In this document: one piece after another, positions 39,872-47,513 of the stretch
How positions within the stretch are numbered: the first letter of the stretch is position 1
How the letters are laid out: every line of letters starts with the position of its first letter
Source: an uncultured Selenomonadales bacterium
Lineage (GTDB): Bacteria; Bacillota; Clostridia; Christensenellales; QALW01
Reading direction: 5' to 3'
DNA length: 47,513 nt
Assembly (NCBI GenBank): GCA_905200615.1
Contig: CAJKLB010000012.1
Coordinates: 1-47,513 of the forward strand
Notes under the pieces: generated by a model
What the model was told of the DNA's origin: nothing
Seen by the model: the letters and a program-made list of their open reading frames with translations, nothing else
The model's database searches: none
Made by a program: the position numbers and the translations under genes

Positions 39872-40867
39872 TTACAATGTGCATAGCCGTATAATCAGTT
39901 GGTGCAAAGCTACCGAAGAAAACTGTTTTCCCGTTTTTAATCCCTCGTCGGCTTCATAACACAAGTCAACCGCTTTTTTTAGTGTTTGTTCGCTGCGTTT
40001 TTGGCAAGCCTGCTGCAAACGGGAAAAAACGAAATCACGAATTCCTAAAGCAGTAATGATTTCTTGACGCGACGCGTTTTCCTGCTGCAGCAGCTTGAAG
40101 CGCAGCAGCTGACGGTATTGCCGGGAAACGGCCCCTAAGATATAAATCGGTTCTTCTTTTTGCATCAGCATACCGCTTAAAAGTGTAAGCGCTTTTTGGG
40201 TGTTTTTTTCAAGCATCGCGTCGGTCATTTTAAACATATTGTATTCATTGCATGGCGTGACGGAGGCAAGAATATCTTCTTTAGTTACCGAGCCCTCTTT
40301 TACGTAACAGGCTAATTTTTCAAGCTCAGAACAAAGCGTTTCCGGCCGGGGATCGGCATACTCAATTAAAAAGGCGGCGGCGTCTTTTTCAAGGGAAAGA
40401 CCGTCGGCTTTTAAGGCTTTTTCAATCCAGCGAATAAGTTCCGCGTTGGAAAGCGGTGTAAATTCCACAGTATATGTTTGCAGCGCTTTTGCCAGCTTTC
40501 TGCGTTTATCCAAAACGGAACAGCAGAACACCAAAATTGTGAAATCTGCCGGATTTTCCAGATAGGCGAGCAGGCGCTCTTCGTTTTCACTTTTTCCTTC
40601 GCTCTTTGTTAAAAAGATACTGTCCTGCACGATTACAAGCCGTTTTTCCGCTAAAAAAGGAATGGTTTCGCATTGGGCACAGATTTCATCCGCCGTAGCG
40701 GAGGCGTCCAGAAACGTCAGATTTACTTCGCGCAGCGCGGGATCGATTACGGCGGATTCTAATTGCTTCAGCGCACGGGCTTTTACATATTCTTCTTCTC
40801 CGGTAAAGAGATATACGGGGAAAAGTTGCCCGTCTTTCAGGGACTTAAAAAAAGCGGTATGATTCAT
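39872..40867 (-). CDS. holA: DNA polymerase III subunit delta
   Basis: This 331-residue clamp-loader subunit opens the beta sliding clamp. The N-terminus YLFTGEEEYVKARALKQLE, the FLDASATADEICAQCETIPFLAEKRLVIVQD segment, and YLENPADFTILVFCC are typical of HolA, as is the helical C-terminal third (ILGAVSRQYRQLLRFKLLQ, AVDLCYEADEGLKTG). It follows comEC with an ATGA overlap (comEC-holA is a common order in Bacillota), so it is translated from the long operon starting at 47422. Confidence 0.93.
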   Translation of the reverse strand: MNHTAFFKSLKDGQLFPVYLFTGEEEYVKARALKQLESAVIDPALREVNLTFLDASATADEICAQCETIPFLAEKRLVIVQDSIFLTKSEGKSENEERLLAYLENPADFTILVFCCSVLDKRRKLAKALQTYTVEFTPLSNAELIRWIEKALKADGLSLEKDAAAFLIEYADPRPETLCSELEKLACYVKEGSVTKEDILASVTPCNEYNMFKMTDAMLEKNTQKALTLLSGMLMQKEEPIYILGAVSRQYRQLLRFKLLQQENASRQEIITALGIRDFVFSRLQQACQKRSEQTLKKAVDLCYEADEGLKTGKQFSSVALHQLIIRLCTL

Positions 40868-42942
40868 GGATATACCTCATGGAAAGTTTTGATTTTAATT
40901 TTTTCTTTTATTATACAACTTACCATGCCGGAATAGCAAGTCCTATATAAGGCGTCACAGAAGTCAGCCTCTGTTTTACGGCTGATGATGGTTTCGGCAT
41001 GAACAGAAGGATTTTCCGTTACGGCTATATCAAACAGAATATCGGGAATCTTTTTACTTTCAGGAGAATGAATATAGATGTTTGCACCGTTATAAAGAAA
41101 TTGCAGTCCCTCGCCCTGCAGTCGGAAAACAGCGGTACCGCAGAGCACATTTTGTTCCTGCGATAATTTTACGCAAGAGAATAATACATTCTCGTCCGGA
41201 GTGGACAGAGTTTGAGGAAGATAGACCGTTTCCGGATGAAAGCCTGCGGCAATAGCATAGATCAATGCGTCTACTTCCTGCGCTGAAAACAAAAATACGC
41301 CTTTTACCTGTACGATATTTTTGCTGATGTACTGCATTTGCGTATCCAGCGTATCCTTGTTTAAGCCTACGATAAAATCTTGGCCGCCGCAGCGTATATG
41401 TACGCATTGTCCTTTTTCCAAACACAATACGCGCAGTTCGGCGCCGTAGTTTTGCGGCATATAGCCCTGCAGGGATACTATTAGAATAATGGCCGCTAAA
41501 AGACCCGCGCCTGCGGCTTTGACGCGCGGTTTCAAAAGAATAAAACGTGAGCACAATAAGAGCAGCAGAAAACATAGGGGAATCACGATTGCGGAAAAAG
41601 CGAGCAGAGTAAATACCGGAGCGCCGGAAAGCATTTCGGAAATTTTTAGTACCGCGGTCATCAGCCAGTAAGGAAGGTTGAACAAAACAGTAAATCCGCT
41701 CCATAAAAAAGAAAGAAGCAGAGCCGCAACGAGCAGCATAAGAGCGGCTGAGGCTACCGGAACCAGCAGAAGGTTTGCCAGCAAAGAGACCGTCGGTACA
41801 GAGGAAAAGTTATACAGCGCGATAGGCAGCGTAGCGATGGTGGCGCCTAAGGTCACGGATAGGGAAGCGAGAAGCCGCGGAAAATGCTTGGCATTATGAA
41901 ATAGACCGTTGCATACCGCAATCCCGAAGCAGGCGGCAAAGGAAAGTTGAAAGGAGAGATCAAACAACCGAAAAGGATTACAAAGTAAAATTACCGTACC
42001 GGCAAAGCCTAAGGCGTTGAGCATATCATAACGCATGCCCCAAATACCGGCGGCGAGCGTAAGCATCGCCATAAACGACGCTCTTACAATAGAGGGAGAA
42101 AACCCGGTTAAAAAACAATAAAACAGAATAAAAATTGTTATTAATATAAATTTCAATCCCGAGGGGAGGCGCAGAACCTTTACTGCCGCGCCTAAAAGCG
42201 TCAGCAGAATTCCTACATGCAGACCGGATACCGCCAGCAAATGGGAGGTGCCGCAGGAGGAAAAAAGAGAATACGTATAGGAAGAAAGTCCGCTTTTGTC
42301 TCCGGAGATCATTGCATAGAGAATGGAAGCGCAATCCGGATCCGGTATCGCAGAATCAATTTTTGTACGGACTGAAGTTTTCAGTAGATACAGCCAATGG
42401 TTCGCGTTTAGGGACGGTTCTAAAATTTCGGCCGATGAGGCATGGAATCCATATCCGATATGATCGGCCAGAGCCGAAAGCGTGCCTTCTGTTTCACCGG
42501 GATTTTCGGCGCGCCGCGCGTAGGGGAAAAGATTGCCGTATACCATGATTCGGTTCCCGTGACGGATATCACCGGCATTTTGAAGGTAAACTTTTACTCC
42601 GCTTTGCAGTTCAAGGGATTCGGGCGTAAAGAGTACGGCGTCTTCAAGCAGCAGTACGGCAGAATCTTCGCGCGTTTCGATGGAAGTTACGTTCCCGCTC
42701 AGCGCGCAATCAAAGAAGGTTTCGGTATATTCCTGATAGGAGAACGCTGTAAAAAGGGAAGAAAAGAGGAAAAATACCGAAATAAACAGGAAAAACAGAC
42801 GGCTTTTCCTTAAAAACAGGGGAATGATTACAGCAAGACTTGCAAGAGAAACCAGAAGAATCAGGTTTTTTCGCAGAATGATACCGATGAGAATGCCGGA
42901 AATAACGGCCAAGATGCTGAAAAAGAACGGACGCCGGTTCAT
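40864..42942 (-). CDS. comEC: ComEC/Rec2-family DNA-uptake channel protein
   Basis: This 692-residue membrane protein has an N-terminal membrane segment (residues 1-70), an OB-fold-like outer part (75-200) and the multi-helix competence domain. The latter carries SSCGTSHLLAVSGLHVGILLTLLG and the FLTGFSPSIVRASFM motif typical of ComEC. The C-terminal 200 residues correspond to the metallo-beta-lactamase-like domain (LRVLCLEKGQCVHIRC onwards), but the HxHxDH motif expected after its second strand is absent (VFLFSAQEVDALIYAIAAGF instead). The pore could still carry single-stranded DNA, while nuclease-type metal chemistry seems lost. Overlaps with the genes on both sides by four bases. Confidence 0.9.
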   Translation of the reverse strand: MNRRPFFFSILAVISGILIGIILRKNLILLVSLASLAVIIPLFLRKSRLFFLFISVFFLFSSLFTAFSYQEYTETFFDCALSGNVTSIETREDSAVLLLEDAVLFTPESLELQSGVKVYLQNAGDIRHGNRIMVYGNLFPYARRAENPGETEGTLSALADHIGYGFHASSAEILEPSLNANHWLYLLKTSVRTKIDSAIPDPDCASILYAMISGDKSGLSSYTYSLFSSCGTSHLLAVSGLHVGILLTLLGAAVKVLRLPSGLKFILITIFILFYCFLTGFSPSIVRASFMAMLTLAAGIWGMRYDMLNALGFAGTVILLCNPFRLFDLSFQLSFAACFGIAVCNGLFHNAKHFPRLLASLSVTLGATIATLPIALYNFSSVPTVSLLANLLLVPVASAALMLLVAALLLSFLWSGFTVLFNLPYWLMTAVLKISEMLSGAPVFTLLAFSAIVIPLCFLLLLLCSRFILLKPRVKAAGAGLLAAIILIVSLQGYMPQNYGAELRVLCLEKGQCVHIRCGGQDFIVGLNKDTLDTQMQYISKNIVQVKGVFLFSAQEVDALIYAIAAGFHPETVYLPQTLSTPDENVLFSCVKLSQEQNVLCGTAVFRLQGEGLQFLYNGANIYIHSPESKKIPDILFDIAVTENPSVHAETIISRKTEADFCDALYRTCYSGMVSCIIKEKIKIKTFHEVYP

Positions 42943-44342
42943 GCTTGTTTTAAAGAAGCAATATAATCGTCCGGTAAATTCAGCAGGGGATGATCTATTG
43001 CAATGGTGCTGCTGAAGAGGGACCGAGTTTGCCCGTTTTGCAGAAGCATCGCTTTCGTAGCGCCTGAATAGCTGCAGGCGGTAATTACCATGGAATAGAC
43101 AGCGGCATATTCCTGCCGGGACGTAAGATCCGTATATAAATCATAATATTCTTCACCCAGATCCAGAATCACGGTATCACCGTTGAGAATCACGTTATTT
43201 ACCAGCCCGTCTGTTTCTCGTAGTGCCGGGTGAAGGGTACAGATATATTCATAAATAAATTGACTTAAATCACCGCTGCCGGGCATATGCGCTACCAGCA
43301 TAGAGGTGTGCATCAGCTCGTCTCCCGCGCTGCTGGGGGTAAAAATATCAATTTGACTGCGTATAAAATTAAAGTAATAAACAGCTTCTTCCTGATGGGT
43401 ATACAGTACGTTCCCGGATGTATCCTGTACGGAAAGGGAAATATATTCCGTACCGGGATACAGACAGTCCAGTGCACTGACAATGGCCTGAGGCGCCAGC
43501 CAATTATTCGGAAGCGTCCAGCCGGTCGGCGCGGTAAGCGTTACATACAATGTTTTTTCCTGTTCGTTGAATTCCGGCGGAGAAGTTAGCGTAAAGCCGG
43601 GGGCAAAAATATCGGTATCGGATTCAAAGGAGATCAGTGCGGAAACGATGGCCGAAGCATAATCTCCGTTTTGTACGGTAATACTTACGGTTTGCGGTAA
43701 CAGATAACGTTGATTTTCATCTTGGGTATAAATTACGGCGTAGAAGGTATCTATGATCGGTTCATTATTTTCTGTCGCCCGCAAAAGGGATTTATAGCGA
43801 TTCAAAAGATCGCTGATTGTACCGCTGTAGGCGGATAACAGCATAAACGGACGCTCCGGTAGATTTGGGGTAGTAAGCTGTTTGCCCTCAACGGTTATGT
43901 TGATAAACTCAATTTCGGGGAAATTGGTATAAGTAGAGGTTAAAACCGAAAGACAGGCGAAAAAAAGCTCGGGCTGCATTTGTAAAAAATGCCAGGACAT
44001 ATCAATATAAAGGATGTTCTGCATCAGCATAATGCTTCGGCATTGAATTCCTTCTGGGAAAATTGATTGATATCCGGTTGCGGTACCGTGAAGCAGAGCT
44101 TCCATCACGTCATAATAAAAAGATTCCTGATTGCTGCGCTGCAGTTGCTGGGAAGAAGCCAGTACATGGCTGTTATCCGAAGAGGGATAATAAAGCGCTA
44201 CCGTCGCGGGTTTTTGTTCGGGCATTTCATAGGGCGCAAAAACGATGGTGGAATTGCGATTCGGTATGGAAATATGGTTGTCTGTGCAGGCGGCCGATAA
44301 AAGGGCCAATATCAACAGAATCGTAACGGCTGCTTTTTTCAA
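42939..44342 (-). CDS. Lipoprotein with three GerMN-type repeats
   Basis: This 467-residue protein begins with a lipoprotein signal (lipobox LSAAC, Cys19). Three successive stretches resemble the GerMN fold (sporulation and germination protein domain): about 45-165 (MEALLHGTATGYQSIFPEGIQ..., LYIDMSWHFLQ), about 195-310 (VSALISFESDTDIFAPGF..., LYVTLTAPTGW) and about 325-455 (YEYICTLHPALRETDGLV..., VILDLGEEYY). It is exported and anchored to the outer face of the membrane. It lies between a single-GerMN lipoprotein and comEC with four-base overlaps on both sides. Confidence 0.75.
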   Translation of the reverse strand: MKKAAVTILLILALLSAACTDNHISIPNRNSTIVFAPYEMPEQKPATVALYYPSSDNSHVLASSQQLQRSNQESFYYDVMEALLHGTATGYQSIFPEGIQCRSIMLMQNILYIDMSWHFLQMQPELFFACLSVLTSTYTNFPEIEFINITVEGKQLTTPNLPERPFMLLSAYSGTISDLLNRYKSLLRATENNEPIIDTFYAVIYTQDENQRYLLPQTVSITVQNGDYASAIVSALISFESDTDIFAPGFTLTSPPEFNEQEKTLYVTLTAPTGWTLPNNWLAPQAIVSALDCLYPGTEYISLSVQDTSGNVLYTHQEEAVYYFNFIRSQIDIFTPSSAGDELMHTSMLVAHMPGSGDLSQFIYEYICTLHPALRETDGLVNNVILNGDTVILDLGEEYYDLYTDLTSRQEYAAVYSMVITACSYSGATKAMLLQNGQTRSLFSSTIAIDHPLLNLPDDYIASLKQA

Positions 44343-45283
44343 GAGTTTACCTCCAAATATCGCATAAAGCTTTCATAACTGATTAGCCAGCAGCGGCGTT
44401 TATATACCAGTTCTAAAGGAGCGCCGCTGATAATATAGTTGGCGTTTTGCGCTCGTATTTTAAAGGATACCTGAACAATTGCCGTTTTATAGTCTTCGGA
44501 TATCGTATAATTACTGTCAGCTGAAAAATCGGTCATAATTAAATTCATGTATTCAAATTGCCGGGTCATTTCCTCCAGCAGCGGAAGTGTTACGGTGGCC
44601 CCGTCTTTATCTCCCAGATAATAATAAAGTTTATTCCATTCTAAAGCGGAATAATGTTCCAATGCCATTTTTACGGCGGTGGAAGGCGTAAGAATATATT
44701 CGGTATTTCGGGTTAGCGGTCCTAAAGGGGAGGAATCCGTGCTGGTCTGTGCAAAACCCATTTCAAAGGAATCCGGCCTCTGCGCCGCGCCGTTGGTATG
44801 AATATAGATCTGCACTTGTGAAAAGTTACCCAGTTCACATACGGTATTGACAATGGAATAAATGGAAAGCTTACGGTTTTGCCGCGTCTCTTCCGTTGTA
44901 GCTGCTTGCGTATCCGATAAAAAATCATCACTTAGCGTAACGTAAAGATACTCTTTGTTGGAGTCGATATCTAAAAGTTTGGTGTTTTGTCCAAAACAAC
45001 CGGTAAGCTCGGGTCTCTGTCCGGAAGGACCCGCCAATAATGCTGTGATTGCATAGTATTCAATGGGATGCTGGGATGAAATTTCCACATTGATGGAGGA
45101 ACGAATGAGGATGGGTTCATCGTAATAACGAAAGTACAGCGGCATTAAAGAAGTCGGCTCGGATTCGGAAGAATCCTGCAGAGGAGGCATGGAATCTCCT
45201 TGGGTTTCGTTAATATACCCTGCGGTGCACCCGCAGGAGAACAGTATGGCCGCCAGCAGCAGCGGCGTAATAAGCTTTTTCAT
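44339..45283 (-). CDS. GerMN-domain lipoprotein
   Basis: This 314-residue protein has a lipoprotein signal (LFSC, Cys17 as likeliest lipidated residue; Cys19 is the alternative). The GerMN domain covers about 45-175 (ITALLAGPSGQRPELTGCFGQNTKLLDIDS..., LYVTLSDDFLSD). The C-terminal 120 residues (VKMALEHYSALEWNKLYYYLGDKDG... to LVYKRRCWLISYESF) look like a small alpha/beta domain of the NTF2 type. It follows the histidine kinase with a four-base overlap. In actinobacteria the GerMN lipoprotein LpqB holds the same position after MtrB, so this protein may modulate the kinase. Confidence 0.85.
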   Translation of the reverse strand: MKKLITPLLLAAILFSCGCTAGYINETQGDSMPPLQDSSESEPTSLMPLYFRYYDEPILIRSSINVEISSQHPIEYYAITALLAGPSGQRPELTGCFGQNTKLLDIDSNKEYLYVTLSDDFLSDTQAATTEETRQNRKLSIYSIVNTVCELGNFSQVQIYIHTNGAAQRPDSFEMGFAQTSTDSSPLGPLTRNTEYILTPSTAVKMALEHYSALEWNKLYYYLGDKDGATVTLPLLEEMTRQFEYMNLIMTDFSADSNYTISEDYKTAIVQVSFKIRAQNANYIISGAPLELVYKRRCWLISYESFMRYLEVNS

Positions 45284-46752
45284 TGGGCTTCCTCCTTTTG
45301 CGTCAGCGGCAGGGATACGGTAAAAGTCGTTCCTTGATTTAATTGGCTTTGCACTTCAATATTGCCGCCGTGCTGATCGACGATTTGTTTTACGATTGAA
45401 AGACCCAAGCCGGTGCCTCCGGCTTGACGTGAGCGCGCTTTATCTACACGGTAAAACCGCTCAAAAAGATGGGGAAGATTTTCTTCCGAAATACCGATAC
45501 CCTGGTCAGCAACAGAGAAAACAGCGCTGCTTAATGTTTGCGTCAGCGTAACGGTAATGGTGGTGTTTTCGGGCGAATATTTGATGGCGTTATCAATCAG
45601 ATTCGTACAAAGCTGCTGCAGGCGCAGTTCATCTGCCTGCAGTGTCACCTCAGTATATTCATAAGATATGGTAATGTGCTTTTTTCTGGCCAAAGGCTCT
45701 ACGGTGGTAACAATACGGGCAATCAGCTCGTTTAGTTTTACCGGCGCTAAAATCAGCGTTTCCAAACCTTTGTCCGTTTTTACCAGAGTCAGAAGATCAT
45801 TGATTACCAAAGACAGGCGATCGACTTCGGCGTTAATATCGGCCATAAATTCCCGGTACAATTCTACCGGAGCGTCAGGCTGTGTAAGCAGTGCCTCGGA
45901 AAGAATTTTCATGGAAGCCAGCGGCGTTTTTAGTTCATGTGAGGCATCGGAAACAAACTGATTTCGTGAAGAGTCCAAATTTTCTAAACGTGAGGTCATC
46001 ATGTTGAAGGCTTTGGCAAGTTCGCCGAACTCAGCAATTTCATTTTCATCAACTCGAACGGAAAAATCTCCGCCGCGCATTTTTACGATTGCCCGATTGA
46101 ATTTACGGATGGAAAGTGTAAGAATATTGGTTACATAAAAGGTAACGCCGCCGATCAAAAGCGTAAAAACGGTACCGAAAATCATCAGGCCGCGGCTTAC
46201 CGAGGAAGTGCTGTCCACAATATCCTGTACCGGTGAGCTCAGCAGAAGAATACCGGAAATTTCGCCGCCGGCAATTACGGTTTGGGTATAGTAAGCGGCC
46301 CAGTATTTATTTTTAGCATTGCCTAAATAGGGGTTGTCCTTGGTAACGGTGCGGCTGTTGATTTCAAAAAGGTGATAGCCCATAGCCGAATCGGCGCCGT
46401 TTTCTAATACGGCTTGAATCTCTTCCGCCTGAGGACGCGTACCGTTCAAGCGATAGAAAGTATCGGCCTGCACAATGCCGTTTGTATCAATAAATAAAAT
46501 ACGGCCGTTCTGAGCGATGGCACAGGAAGAAAGAATTTCATAAATATAGTTTGGGTTCATATCGGCCATATAGGGAGTCAGATCCAGAGCGCAGTCGCTG
46601 AGCGCTTTTTTCTGGTCATTAGCGCGCTGCTGTAAAAGATATTTGCCCACAAAGGTGGTTACCGAAAGCGTAATGATGGTAAGCGCCGCCACTACAATGA
46701 GAACATAAGTTACCCCTAAAAGAATATTCAGGCCGGGTTTAATTTTCTGCAA
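45280..46752 (-). CDS. Sensor histidine kinase, HAMP-HisKA-HATPase
   Basis: This 490-residue kinase has two membrane helices (about 9-33 and 188-211) enclosing an outer sensor domain of about 155 residues. A HAMP linker (212-262), the phospho-accepting His272 in FVSDASHELKTPLASM, an N box (LCTNLIDNAIKYSPENT), and G boxes (VADQGIGISEENLPHLFERFYR, GGTGLGLSIVKQIV) follow. All catalytic boxes are complete. Translation starts at a TTG at 46752, inside the regulator gene (14-bp overlap) and without a good ribosome site, so it probably depends on coupling. It should phosphorylate the response regulator just upstream. Confidence 0.93.
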   Translation of the reverse strand: MQKIKPGLNILLGVTYVLIVVAALTIITLSVTTFVGKYLLQQRANDQKKALSDCALDLTPYMADMNPNYIYEILSSCAIAQNGRILFIDTNGIVQADTFYRLNGTRPQAEEIQAVLENGADSAMGYHLFEINSRTVTKDNPYLGNAKNKYWAAYYTQTVIAGGEISGILLLSSPVQDIVDSTSSVSRGLMIFGTVFTLLIGGVTFYVTNILTLSIRKFNRAIVKMRGGDFSVRVDENEIAEFGELAKAFNMMTSRLENLDSSRNQFVSDASHELKTPLASMKILSEALLTQPDAPVELYREFMADINAEVDRLSLVINDLLTLVKTDKGLETLILAPVKLNELIARIVTTVEPLARKKHITISYEYTEVTLQADELRLQQLCTNLIDNAIKYSPENTTITVTLTQTLSSAVFSVADQGIGISEENLPHLFERFYRVDKARSRQAGGTGLGLSIVKQIVDQHGGNIEVQSQLNQGTTFTVSLPLTQKEEAQ

Positions 46753-47422
46753 AGTAGTAGCCGACCCCCCATTTGGTGTAAATATATTCCGGTGCGTCCT
46801 GACAGGTTTCTATTTTTTTGCGAAGGCGGCGGATATGCACGTCAACCGTACGGATATCGCCGGAATAATCATGCCATATCAGCTTTAAAAGATCCTCGCG
46901 CTTATATACTTTGCCGGGATTGGTAATAAGCAGAAGCAAAATATCAAATTCCTTGGCGGTAAGATCGATTTCCTTACCGTGAATCAATACATTGCGTTTT
47001 TCCCGATCGACTACCATATTTTTCACATTGATAATAGAGGGCATTTTAACGGTGTTTTCGGAAGCGCGGCGCAGAAAATTTTTCATTCTTACTTTTAACT
47101 CAAGAATATTAAAAGGTTTGGTCATATAGTCATCCGCACCGAATTCAAGCCCCATGATTTTATCCATGTCATCAGATTTTGCGGTGAGCATAATAATAGG
47201 AACCATGGAGGTCTCCCGAATTCTTCGGCAGACTTCCGTTCCGCTGATTCCCGGAAGCATCACGTCCAGCAGAACAATATCAAAGTTTCCGCTGAAGAAT
47301 TTTTTGATGGCGTCCTCGCCGTCATAAGCGGCGGTTACTTCATAGTTATCCTGCTCCAGGCTGAATTTCAGCCCTTTTACGATCAGCGGTTCATCATCAA
47401 CAACAAGTACTGATTTTGCCAT
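46739..47422 (-). CDS. OmpR/PhoB-family response regulator
   Basis: This 227-residue protein starts at the ATG at 47422, five bases after GGAGG; a GTG four codons earlier lies upstream of that site. The receiver domain has Asp9-Asp10-Glu11, phospho-acceptor Asp53 (LLDVMLPG), Thr80 and Lys102. The output domain is a winged helix with RTVDVHIRRLRKKIE and WGVGYYFAEN. It heads the operon RR-HK-GerMN-GerMN-comEC-holA. Its 47422 start is preceded by an extended -10 promoter. Sequence resembles WalR/MtrA-type regulators but the exact orthology cannot be decided. Confidence 0.93.
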   Translation of the reverse strand: MAKSVLVVDDEPLIVKGLKFSLEQDNYEVTAAYDGEDAIKKFFSGNFDIVLLDVMLPGISGTEVCRRIRETSMVPIIMLTAKSDDMDKIMGLEFGADDYMTKPFNILELKVRMKNFLRRASENTVKMPSIINVKNMVVDREKRNVLIHGKEIDLTAKEFDILLLLITNPGKVYKREDLLKLIWHDYSGDIRTVDVHIRRLRKKIETCQDAPEYIYTKWGVGYYFAEN

Positions 47423-47457
47423 GAGTACCTCCACAGTTTATAAAAGATGTTTTTATT

Positions 47458-47466
47458 ATTATAGCA
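47458..47466 (-). promoter_or_regulatory. Extended -10 promoter of the RR-HK operon
   Basis: On the minus strand TGC-TATAAT (47466-47458). The matching -35 at 17 bases (TAGAAT) is weak, so the extended -10 probably carries recognition. The leader is about 30 bases. TTGATA further upstream is 23 bases from the -10, too far. Confidence 0.6.
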
Positions 47467-47513
47467 TAAGATTTGAAGAAATTCTATATCAATATAAAAA
47501 TTTTATCATTTAT

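Noticed and set aside
41090..41704. 204-codon frame inside comEC on the same strand
   Set aside because: Arginine/tyrosine-rich out-of-frame translation of the ComEC C-terminus, no start signal.
1..47513. CRISPR arrays, rRNA genes, T-box or known riboswitches
   Set aside because: No regularly spaced repeats, no rRNA sequence, and no T-box or riboswitch core was recognised on either strand.

Overview
This window looks like a chromosome segment from a low-to-moderate GC Bacillota, most likely an anaerobic member of the class Clostridia. The reasons are consistent AGGAGG-type ribosome binding sites, sigma-A promoters close to TTGACA/TATAAT with 17-base spacers, GerMN-domain lipoproteins, ECF-type sigma genes, and a Firmicutes-style acetyl-cycle arginine cluster. 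The species cannot be named from the sequence.

Layout. 1-633: decayed copies of one DDE insertion sequence (IS481/IS3-like). 730-1981: an ECF sigma gene and a membrane-anchored partner, then a gene-free stretch of duplicated hairpins. 2743-5827: pyruvate kinase (-) and a beta-propeller glycosidase-like protein (+). 5828-6843: gene decay including a reversed IS relic. 6945-9518: PLP aminotransferase, orphan response regulator and HD-domain protein (+). 9636-14180 (-): membrane-anchored GH25 lysozyme, two sugar phosphate isomerase/epimerases, a PflA-like radical SAM protein and an alpha/beta hydrolase. 14330-16959 (+): an isolated phage-type cassette (tail fibre, small tail-type protein, small membrane protein, holin) without lysin or virion genes. 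17312-18124: two tandem zinc-ribbon membrane proteins. 18183-18441: tRNA-Pro(GGG) and tRNA-Val(GAC) behind a consensus promoter. 18508-20391: AT-rich decayed DNA with IS relics around a cysteine-rich fragment resembling a radical SAM SPASM tail. 20490-23162: GH78 alpha-L-rhamnosidase. 23483-33704: argC-argJ-argB-argD-argF-carA and a carB fused in frame to a dapF-like domain. 33902-38564 (-): GNAT, AraC/GyrI, XRE and a long ECF-like sigma factor. 38904-47422 (-): MscS channel, then (in transcription order) response regulator, histidine kinase, two GerMN lipoproteins, ComEC and HolA as a chain of overlapping genes.

How they work together. The arg/car block can make ornithine by the acetyl cycle (ArgJ recycles the acetyl group), make carbamoyl phosphate (CarAB) and join them to citrulline (ArgF); argG and argH are not in the window. 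Two TGCAT-N4-ATGCA palindromes upstream, one over the -10 of argC, look like an ArgR-type operator pair. The RR-HK-GerMN order at the right end resembles the actinobacterial MtrA-MtrB-LpqB envelope-signalling module.

The most unusual item is the 1344-residue CarB-DapF fusion. Its epimerase half keeps the second catalytic cysteine but has alanine where the first is expected, so it may be a regulatory or altered-function domain. Other leads are the orphan tail-fibre/holin cassette, the ECF factor with a ~390-residue C-terminal extension and a putative autoregulatory promoter, a ComEC whose C-terminal domain lacks the metal-binding motif, and a dispersed intergenic repeat.
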